Assembly (NCBI RefSeq): GCF_002632585.1
Contig: NZ_NIBV01000002.1
Coordinates: 775,909-839,908, forward strand
Source of the DNA: Xenorhabdus szentirmaii DSM 16338
GTDB lineage: Bacteria; Pseudomonadota; Gammaproteobacteria; Enterobacterales; Enterobacteriaceae
Direction: 5' to 3'
DNA length: 64,000 nucleotides
Shown: positions 57,295 to 64,000 of the stretch, piece after piece
How positions within the stretch are numbered: position 1 is the first letter of the stretch
Layout of the letters: the number at the start of each line of letters is the position of its first letter
Notes under the pieces: model-generated
What the model was told of the DNA's origin: nothing
Databases searched by the model: none
What the model saw: only the letters and a program-made list of their open reading frames with translations
Position numbers and translations under genes: made by a program

Positions 57295-59736
57295 ATGAGT
57301 CAATCATCTTCATATGGATATAAAGCTCATAAAAGCAGCGTAGAAACCCACCCGATAAACATTATCCGAACAGTGAAACAATCAGCTATGAATCATTGGC
57401 AAAGCTTGTTGCCAGCCTGTGGCGTTGATGTTCCGGCAAAGAGTAAGCATGGTGCTTGCCCGATATGCGGCGGTACTGACCGTTTTCATTTTATAGATGA
57501 TAACCATCACGGCGATTGGCATTGTCGCCAGTGTGACCAGCCCAATCATGGCGATGGTTTGGATTTAGTGGCGAGAGCTAAAGGCATCACTATTCTGGCA
57601 GCGGCTAAGCAGGTTGCTGATGTGCTGGCAATGCCGTTACCTGAACCTATATTCAAACCAGTCAAAGAGCAGCCCCGAACAGTAAAACCCATTGCAGAAC
57701 GGATCGCGGTGCTGGTGGAAAAGTCGATAAGGGGAGAATCTCAGTATTTGGTGAAAAAGGAGCTGCAATACCCCAATCAGCGGTTATTACAGGGTTCTCT
57801 ATTATTGGTGACTCAGACACTAAGCGATACCAATACGGGCGCACAAATCATCAAGCCTAACGGCGAAAAACGCCTTGTTTCCGGCACGCAGAAGAAAGGG
57901 AGTTTTATTCCGGTATCTGAAATTACCGGAACGCCGGACACCATCATCATTACAGAGGGTTACGCGACAGCACTCACTGCTAGCCAGTTACATAAGGGCG
58001 TGGTACTGGCTGCCATTGATGAAAGTAATTTACTGAATGTAGCCGAATTGGTCAGAAAACAGTGGCCTGAATCGAAAATCATTCTTGCTGCCGATAATGA
58101 CTGGCATTCACAAGGCGAACGGGACAAAAACGGCAAGCTCAAAAAGAATGTGGGCAAAATAGCGGCAGAAAAGACCGCTAAAGCGATTAATGGCTGGGTA
58201 ACGTTACCGCCAATGGAATATAAAGCCGACTGGGACGATTATCGTCAGCGTCACGGCATAGAGGCAGCAAGGCAGGCATTCAGCAACGGATTATATCAGG
58301 TTGGAGAGAAAAAACTCATGGAAGCAGAAGCGGCAGTGATCCACGAAACTAAGCCCAAAAAGGCCAATAACAATCTGGCACAAATGGCAGCCAGTCAGCG
58401 CGGGGCATTGCTGGTTGAGCATTACAAAAAAATCGCGGTACATGCTGAAAGCGAAGCAGTTTATCACTATAACGGCACAACATGGGAAACCCTGTCAGAT
58501 AACGAGCTTCGTCGCGCAATGGTGGCAATTTTTGACCAGCACGACACTCCGTACAGCCCAAACGGGATCAATAACGCTATCTGCGCCATGAAATTACAAA
58601 TTCCGGTCATTGGCGAACAACGGTCGGATTTAATCGGGTTTTGTAATGGTGTGTATGAGCTATCGACACAACAATTTACCCCACTCCAGCCGGAACACTG
58701 GCTAATTAATCATAACGGCATTGCATTCACACTGCCTGTTGTCGGTGAAAATTTACCAGACCATGCCCCCGATTTTTACCGCTGGTTATCCCATGCAGCG
58801 GGTCAGAATGAAAACAAAATGAATCGTATCAAAGCTGCCCTGTTTATGATTCTGGCAAACCGTTATGACTGGCAGCTCTTTATTGAAGTGACAGGCGAAG
58901 GTGGTAGCGGTAAAAGTGTGTTTACTTATATCGCTACCTTATTGGCAGGCGAACATAACACCGCCAGTGGCAATATGAGAGCACTGGATGAAGCCAGAGG
59001 CCGTTATCAGTTTGTCGGCAAGAGCTTAATTACGCTGCCCGATCAGGTTAAATATGTCGGTGAAGGGGCAAGCATTAAGGCCATTACAGGCGGCGACCTG
59101 ATTGAAGTTGACGGAAAATACGAGAAGCAGTTTTCAACGATTATTAAAGCTGTCGTACTAGCCACCAATAACGAACCGATGAGTTTTACAGAACGCAATG
59201 GCGGTATAGCACGGCGGCGGGTGATATTTCCGTTTAATATTCCAGTCAAAGAATCGGAGAAAGACCCACAATTGACGGAGAAAATCAGTCGGGAGCTTTC
59301 AGTGATTATTCGTCATTTATTAACAGAATTTGCCGACCAGAATAAGGCTAAAAAACTGCTACAGGCGCAACGCGACTCGAACGAAGCGTTAACGGTAAAA
59401 AGTCATTCCGATCCGTTGTATCGCTTTTGCGATTACCTGGTGTCTGTCAATGATGCAACTGGAATGAAGATGGGCAATAAGAACATCAACCCACGCGCAC
59501 CGAGATTATACTTGTATCACGCCTATCTCTCTTTTATGGAAGCACACGGCTTTGAACGTCCGCTGACACTAACAAAATTTGGTGAATCCATCCCCAAGAT
59601 TATGCTGGAGTACCGAAAAGAGTACCGAAAAGTGCGAACCAAGAAAGGCTTTTCCTACAACGTTGAATTATCAGAAGAAGCCGAAGAATGGCTACCGTCA
59701 GTGCCTGAGCGTCGAGATTTCACGTCACCTATATAA
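57295..59736 (+). CDS. P4 alpha-like primase-helicase
   Basis: 813 residues (P4 alpha: 777). Zinc-binding primase start: C55, C58 in 'CPICGGTDRFHF' and C77, C80 in 'CRQC'. Toprim-type primase: 'TIIITEGYATALTAS' near residue 220 and 'ILAADNDWHSQ' near 262. SF3 helicase: Walker A 'GEGGSGKSVF' near 532 and 'LPDQVKY' / 'LATNNEPMSF' further on. It gives the element its own replication, independent of the host initiator. The first 31 residues may be untranslated if the ATG at 57388 is used. Confidence 0.93.
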   Translation: MSQSSSYGYKAHKSSVETHPINIIRTVKQSAMNHWQSLLPACGVDVPAKSKHGACPICGGTDRFHFIDDNHHGDWHCRQCDQPNHGDGLDLVARAKGITILAAAKQVADVLAMPLPEPIFKPVKEQPRTVKPIAERIAVLVEKSIRGESQYLVKKELQYPNQRLLQGSLLLVTQTLSDTNTGAQIIKPNGEKRLVSGTQKKGSFIPVSEITGTPDTIIITEGYATALTASQLHKGVVLAAIDESNLLNVAELVRKQWPESKIILAADNDWHSQGERDKNGKLKKNVGKIAAEKTAKAINGWVTLPPMEYKADWDDYRQRHGIEAARQAFSNGLYQVGEKKLMEAEAAVIHETKPKKANNNLAQMAASQRGALLVEHYKKIAVHAESEAVYHYNGTTWETLSDNELRRAMVAIFDQHDTPYSPNGINNAICAMKLQIPVIGEQRSDLIGFCNGVYELSTQQFTPLQPEHWLINHNGIAFTLPVVGENLPDHAPDFYRWLSHAAGQNENKMNRIKAALFMILANRYDWQLFIEVTGEGGSGKSVFTYIATLLAGEHNTASGNMRALDEARGRYQFVGKSLITLPDQVKYVGEGASIKAITGGDLIEVDGKYEKQFSTIIKAVVLATNNEPMSFTERNGGIARRRVIFPFNIPVKESEKDPQLTEKISRELSVIIRHLLTEFADQNKAKKLLQAQRDSNEALTVKSHSDPLYRFCDYLVSVNDATGMKMGNKNINPRAPRLYLYHAYLSFMEAHGFERPLTLTKFGESIPKIMLEYRKEYRKVRTKKGFSYNVELSEEAEEWLPSVPERRDFTSPI

Positions 59737-60347
59737 AACTTTTGGCTTTAAGTCTGCATTCCATACACTATTTCAATTATCTATCTGTATTTAAAAGAAA
59801 ATAATAGATGTATAGTTATTTTTTAACTATACATCAACTCTACATTCTCTTCATTAATCTAAAAAGTGGGTGAACAGATGATACAGTCAGTGAATATCAT
59901 ATTAATTGCATCAAACCCATATGTAGCAAGGCTTTCAGGGTATTGTGCAGAGGGTGCATAACTGAGAGGGTGAAAAAGATTTTCAGGGGATATCTCTGGT
60001 AGGAAAACTAAATATTCTAATTTAACGTGCTCATTTTTCTGTTTAAGGAAGCAATTAGTAGATAAAAATATCTTTATGTTTTGATATATATCAAAGCATA
60101 ATTCAAATTAACAAACTAAATAATCGTTTTTATAGGCTGTCTAATGGCATGTTTTTTATGTTAGGATAATCAATGTCACTTAATTTAATGTATATATGAC
60201 TCATTGAGTCATAGGATTTTTAATTACCATGTTATAGTTTTTATCATTATTATTTTTATTCATGGAAAATTAGGGATATAGCTATTGACAGTGACAGGCA
60301 GATAAATAACTATGTGCTTTATTGTTATAAAATCAAAAGGAAACGAA
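59737..60347. other. AT-rich region with P4-type ori motif and hairpin, no gene
   Basis: 611 bases without a gene. A 12-bp perfect hairpin lies at 59807-59835 (GATGTATAGTTA, T5 loop). GGTGAACAGA at 59869-59878 is the decamer bound by P4 alpha at its origin, as I recall it (GGTGAACAGA/T); I found only one perfect copy. ATGACTCA-T-TGAGTCAT at 60196-60212 is a palindrome in the region before hcp. The region could hold the origin and the promoter of hcp. Confidence 0.6.
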
Positions 60348-60827
60348 ATGGCTAATATTATTTACATGACCTTAAATGGTAAAAAACAAGGATTGATCTC
60401 AGCAGGTTGTTCAACTTATGATTCAATTGGTAATAAATACCAAGAGGAAAACAAGGATAAAATATTGGTTTATTCTATAGACCACGATATTAATAGAGAA
60501 CAGAATGTAAACCATCACCCTATAGTAATAGCAAAACCAATCGATAAATCATCTCCATTATTAGGGGTTTCCATATCAAATAATGAACATCTAGATTGTT
60601 TACTTGAAATCTATAGAAATAGTTCAGCAGGGGGATTGGAAAAATTTTATTCTATCAAATTAACGAATGCCACTATAAAAAACATCTCCAGCCATTATCC
60701 TAATTCACTAAGCCACAATGATATGCAACCATATGAAAGTATAACAATTTCATATGATAGCATAACATGGACACATCACATTGCTGGCACATCAGGCTAC
60801 AGTATAAGAGAAGAGAATGTATTTTAA
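60348..60827 (+). CDS. hcp: Orphan Hcp (T6SS tube/effector carrier)
   Basis: 159 residues from the ATG at 60348 behind AAAAGGAAACGAA. Very typical Hcp: 'ANIIYMTLNGKKQGLISAGCSTYDSIGNKYQ', 'INREQNVNHHPIVIAKPIDKSSPLL' and the C-terminal 'HHIAGTSGYSI', which are hallmark stretches of the enterobacterial Hcp family. Hcp stacks into the T6SS tube and carries small effectors in its lumen. No other T6SS genes are in the window. Its stop overlaps the stop of the gene facing it. Confidence 0.92.
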   Translation: MANIIYMTLNGKKQGLISAGCSTYDSIGNKYQEENKDKILVYSIDHDINREQNVNHHPIVIAKPIDKSSPLLGVSISNNEHLDCLLEIYRNSSAGGLEKFYSIKLTNATIKNISSHYPNSLSHNDMQPYESITISYDSITWTHHIAGTSGYSIREENVF

Positions 60828-61246
60828 TTCTTCTCAACCAAAAACAAAATGGTACGGTCAGTATCATTTTGTTTTATACTTATAGTAGTACCATCTTTGC
60901 GCCAGCGTTCATCTCCCCAATACTTATCGAAGTATTTTTTAAAACCCATATTTTCAGTATATTCTATTAATTCTACCAAACGATTAGATTTTACATTTGA
61001 AAAGGTGATTTCGTTAGTCATTGTATTATTACCGTCTGGGGAGTCGTAATATATGATGTAATCACTCGAAATCAAAGGCGCATTCTTAATCTCATTAAAG
61101 GTAAACATATAATAATAAATGAAATTTCTTTTCGTATATGATACGTTGACATTAGCTAATGAGGCAATAAAAAAAATAATGCCAATAATTAAAGAAAATA
61201 TAACTATACATATACGTATAAAATTACTCAACCGCAATCCCAGCAT
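60824..61246 (-). CDS. Putative immunity protein, membrane-anchored
   Basis: 140 residues. One N-terminal membrane helix ('ICIVIFSLIIGIIFFIASLA', about residues 12-31) followed by a globular part of 105 residues, predicted in the periplasm. It overlaps the upstream gene by 23 bases and so is translated with it. Effector-then-immunity with a membrane-anchored periplasmic domain is a common arrangement for T6SS antibacterial pairs. I recognise no family. Confidence 0.55.
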   Translation of the reverse strand: MLGLRLSNFIRICIVIFSLIIGIIFFIASLANVNVSYTKRNFIYYYMFTFNEIKNAPLISSDYIIYYDSPDGNNTMTNEITFSNVKSNRLVELIEYTENMGFKKYFDKYWGDERWRKDGTTISIKQNDTDRTILFLVEKN

Positions 61247-61910
61247 ATTCTTTACCTATATTAACCCAACTTGCATCTTCAATGAGAGTCACATCTTGAC
61301 TAGTTCTTATATTACTTATAGGTTTTATAGTATCCAGAAAACTTGGCAAGGGAACGTGATAAGGAATTGTATTGTTGGGGTATTTTTCAGGGTCGGGAAA
61401 TAATAGCGGTTTAAAAGATTTATTTTTATATTTTCCTATAGCTCCGTAGTAATCCCATCGCTTGAATGCTTTTTCTTTACTCACCACCCCGACTTGGGGT
61501 AAGTATTTTATATCATTAATTGCCTGATAAAAACCGAATAAGTTAGAAATCAAGTCCTCACCACTATAACCACTATCCGAAACTAATGTAAAAGGAAAGG
61601 AATCTTGGTATGATTCAAATGAATGAGTTGTATACATCATAATAGTAAGAGCAACTCTTTTTTTATCATGTAAAGATAAACCCTTTCTAACTTTCCATCT
61701 TGTTTTTATCGATGTTCCATAGTTACGTCCCTTGCCCATATATTGGACATATCTAACAATAAAATGCGATTTATGAGTTGTTTCATCCCCCAAAGCAAGA
61801 GAAATCATTAGTTTCCTTGCGTCATCACCATTAGCATGACCCAAATCTAACCACCCTAATTTTTCTGTATAAACCAATCGCCCATTTTGTATGTCACTTC
61901 TTTTAGTCAT
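61224..61910 (-). CDS. Putative T6SS effector next to orphan Hcp
   Basis: 228 residues from the ATG at 61910 (AGGAG ahead); no signal peptide, no membrane helix. Conserved-looking blocks are 'GWLDLGHANGDDARKLM', 'TTHSFESYQDSFPF' and 'SGYSGEDLISNLFGFYQAI', which remind me of DUF4056 proteins (low certainty). The His in the first block and the Glu/Asp residues may form an active site. It is convergent with hcp and ahead of a membrane-anchored partner, suggesting a toxin carried by Hcp and acting in the periplasm. Base composition is very AT-rich, like hcp, and unlike the capsid genes downstream. Confidence 0.55.
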   Translation of the reverse strand: MTKRSDIQNGRLVYTEKLGWLDLGHANGDDARKLMISLALGDETTHKSHFIVRYVQYMGKGRNYGTSIKTRWKVRKGLSLHDKKRVALTIMMYTTHSFESYQDSFPFTLVSDSGYSGEDLISNLFGFYQAINDIKYLPQVGVVSKEKAFKRWDYYGAIGKYKNKSFKPLLFPDPEKYPNNTIPYHVPLPSFLDTIKPISNIRTSQDVTLIEDASWVNIGKEYAGIAVE

Positions 61911-62420
61911 TTGGACTCCTGTCATTTAGTTAAGTGCGCTATAATATTTTATACATACAACATTACGCAAAATGCATGTGTAGATAAATTTCAACACAAA
62001 CCAATTGTTCAACCCTCAACCCAAAATTCTGTGGATACGATAATATAACCACTTTATATATTAGTAAATATCAATATTTTCGTAAGGTACAATCATAATC
62101 TTAGACGATAAATATGATTGGTTCATGGTAAAGGATATTTTCTTTATAAAAATATTATATTCTAATTTTTAATATGATAAAAATAAGACTTTTCTTGTTT
62201 TTGCATTAAGCAATGAATGGTTGGAATTATAACAAATGGTAATTTACCAGCTCTAAATTATCTTAGTAATATTGCACCTTATTAATTTTCGATACCTTAT
62301 TGATAGATATTCAATATCTATGCTTTTGTATGCTTGTTAAACATAATCAGGATTCTTTCTTATTATTTTTCATAGTGTTAAAAGTTTGTTTATCGAAAAA
62401 TAAATTAATTAAAAAACACC
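61911..62420. other. AT-rich junction before capsid genes, no gene
   Basis: 510 bases with no supported gene. A palindrome ATAGATATT-C-AATATCTAT lies at 62303-62321, about 100 bases before the capsid start. The composition changes sharply at about 62,420, where the packaging genes begin. Confidence 0.6.
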
Positions 62421-63572
62421 ATGAAAAAACTACTCGAATTACGCCAGAAAAAATCCGATTTAACCCAACAAATGCGTTCACTGCTCACCAAAGCTGAAAA
62501 CGAAAAACGCTCGCTCAATGTCGATGAAGCCAAAGAGTTCGACGAACTGCGTAGCCAGTCCGACACGCTGAATACTGAAATTGCCCGTTATGAGTCTTTA
62601 GCTGATGAAGAACGCAGTCAGGCAAAAAGCCAACCGACCAGCAAAAAACTCAGCAATGATGAATTACGCCACTATGTTCTGACTGGTGAAACTCGCTCCC
62701 TGTCTACGGGTGTTCCGTCTGAGGGGGGCTATACCGTTATCCCTGAGCTGAACAAACAAATCATGCAACAACTGACTGATGAGTCAGTCATGCGCCGGAT
62801 CTGTACGGTAAAAACCACACGTAGCAACGAATATAAGCAATTGATTTCAGTCGGTGGCGCTGCCGTGGCACACGGAGAAGAAGGCAAGGCACGCAGTGAG
62901 ACAACGACACCGAAGATGGAAGAAGTCAGCATAAAGCTGTTCCCCATTTATGCCTACCCCAAAACCACCCAAGAAATTATCGATTTTAGCGATGTCGATA
63001 TCTTAGGCTGACTGACTTCCGAAATTGCAGACACATTTGTTGATACCGAAGAAACGGATCTCGTGACCGGTGACGGCAGTAAGAAAGCGAAGGGCTTCCT
63101 GTCTTATTCCCGTGATACCCAAGCTGACAAAGTACGTGCATTTGGTACATTGCAAAAACTGGAAGTTACCGCGCTTTCCGCCGATAGCCTGATTGACCTT
63201 AAGTTCCTACTCAAGAACAAGTATCGTAAAAATTCAGTCTGGGTGATGAACTCCAGTACAGCCGCGCAGGTGCAGAAGCTGAAAAACGGCAATGGCGACT
63301 ATATCTGGCGGGAACGTTTACAGGCGGGTGATCCGGATATGCTGCTGGGCTTGCCTGTCCATTACCTCGAATTTATGCCGGAGGGTGTGATCGGTCTGGG
63401 TGACTTCAAACGCGGCTATTTCATTGTTGACCATGAAACGGGCATTCGTACCCGTCCTGACAATATCACCGAGCCGGGATTTTATAAGGTTCATACCGAT
63501 AAATATCTGGGTGGCGGGCTGGTGGATCCCAACGCGATTAAGGTACTGGAAGTGAAAACATCCAGCAACTAA
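62421..63572 (+). pseudogene. HK97-type major capsid protein with in-frame TGA
   Basis: A 383-codon frame with one internal stop (TGA at 63009-63011). Before it: an N-terminal coiled-coil delta domain ('LRQKKSDLTQQMRSLLTKAE') and the P-loop ('GVPSEGGYTVIPELNKQIMQ'), then 'KLFPIYAYPKTTQEIIDFS'. After it, in the same frame: 'LTSEIADTFVDTEETDLVTG', 'KAKGFLSY' and 'YRKNSVWVMNSSTAAQVQKL' to a normal end 'GGGLVDPNAIKVLEV'. The family normally has Trp (TGG) before 'LTSEIA', so one G-to-A change explains the stop. Without readthrough the product is 196 residues and cannot form capsids. The ATG has no good ribosome-binding site. Confidence 0.88.
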
Positions 63573-63615
63573 GCAGAAGGGGTATCGCGCCCTTTCCAAG
63601 CCTTGGAGTCCATCA

Positions 63616-64000
63616 ATGAAGAATGATTTTGAAATCCGCACAGCTTCACTGTCTGCCCGCAATAAGATGCTGACAGGTTATGTGATTAAGTGGAACAGCC
63701 GATCACACGTGCTGTGGGATGAGTTTATCGAACAATTCGCACCGAATGCATTTAACGCCAGTTTAGCGGCAGGCGCTGATATCAGAGCGTTGTACGAGCA
63801 CGATCCGATAAACCTGTTAGGCCGTACCACGTCCAGCACATTGCAACTTGTCGAAGATGCCACCGGATTACGTTTCGAGTTAACCCCGCCAGATACGCAA
63901 TTGGGGCACGATGTGCTCACGTTGGTTGAACGCGGGGATATACAAGGCATGTCCTTTGGTTTTCGTGCCATTAAAGATCAGTGGGATACCAGTCAGACAC
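63616..64000 (+). CDS. HK97-family prohead protease (3' end cut by window)
   Basis: 128 residues visible. 'LTGYVIKWNSRSHVLWDEFIEQFAPNAF' near the start, catalytic His in 'RALYEHDPINLLGR' near residue 60 and Ser in 'IQGMSFGFRA' near residue 115, as in U35 proteases. Capsid before protease is the reverse of the usual portal-protease-capsid order of HK97 phages, and agrees with the order I remember for capsid-forming PICIs. Start ATG at 63616; no upstream alternative is better. Confidence 0.9.
   Translation, partial: MKNDFEIRTASLSARNKMLTGYVIKWNSRSHVLWDEFIEQFAPNAFNASLAAGADIRALYEHDPINLLGRTTSSTLQLVEDATGLRFELTPPDTQLGHDVLTLVERGDIQGMSFGFRAIKDQWDTSQT

Noticed and set aside
61979-61996. TGT-N12-ACA box upstream of the satellite capsid gene
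   Set aside because: It fits the minimal Ogr pattern but lacks the outer C/G seen in the two good boxes, is 425 bases from the gene, and is easily found by chance in AT-rich DNA.
1-64000. CRISPR arrays, rRNA genes, insertion sequences with transposase
   Set aside because: I looked for regularly spaced repeats, rRNA stretches and transposase motifs and saw none.

Overview
The window is wall-to-wall mobile DNA: three elements lie head to tail, with no clear chromosomal housekeeping gene. Moderate GC, the P2-type and P4-type modules, orphan type VI secretion genes and several small families I associate with Morganellaceae suggest an entomopathogenic enterobacterium such as Xenorhabdus or Photorhabdus. 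This is inferred from gene families; no rRNA or species marker is present.

Element 1 (1 to about 20,340, left end cut) is the late region of a contractile-tailed prophage unrelated to P2. It runs in one direction: DUF1073 portal, MuF-like protein, DUF2213 protease/scaffold, cement protein, DUF2184 capsid, head-tail connectors, DUF3383 sheath, DUF3277 tube, tail chaperone with a -1 frameshift, tape measure with a built-in peptidoglycan-hydrolase-like domain, baseplate, fibre and fibre chaperone. Cargo genes with low GC or a signal peptide sit between the structural genes at 2111-2440 and 13118-14089.

Element 2 (about 20,586-54,465) is a complete P2-like prophage bounded by two 3' fragments of a tRNA-Leu gene. 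It has ogr, D, FI-FII-E/E'-T-U, the fibre block, J-W-V-S-R, a lysis cassette, X-L-M-N-O, P-Q, cos, rep A with a P2-like origin, an early operon rich in DNA-modification genes, Cox, repressors and integrase. Compared with P2, the FI-to-U block is inverted. Two TGTC-N10-GACA boxes, at the two divergent late promoters, fit Ogr binding. In the slot where P2 carries tin/old there is a C5-methyltransferase coupled to a truncated, active-site-degenerate copy of the terminase ATPase. A VasI/TagO-like secreted protein sits between repressor and integrase.

Element 3 (about 54,410 to beyond the window) starts at the same tRNA-Leu fragment. It has a P4-type integrase, AlpA, a small RHH protein, an alpha-like primase-helicase, an orphan Hcp with a convergent putative effector/immunity pair, then an HK97-type capsid gene and prohead protease. 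Integrase - alpA - primase - capsid - protease is the layout I recall for capsid-forming phage-inducible islands (cf-PICIs), so I read it as such a satellite. Its capsid gene has one in-frame TGA where a Trp codon is expected.

Regions likely to interact: the P2-like element may supply late activation or tails to the satellite. The Hcp cargo and VasI-like protein would feed a host type VI machine. The fibre tip module is shared between the two otherwise unrelated prophages, which would give both the same receptor range.
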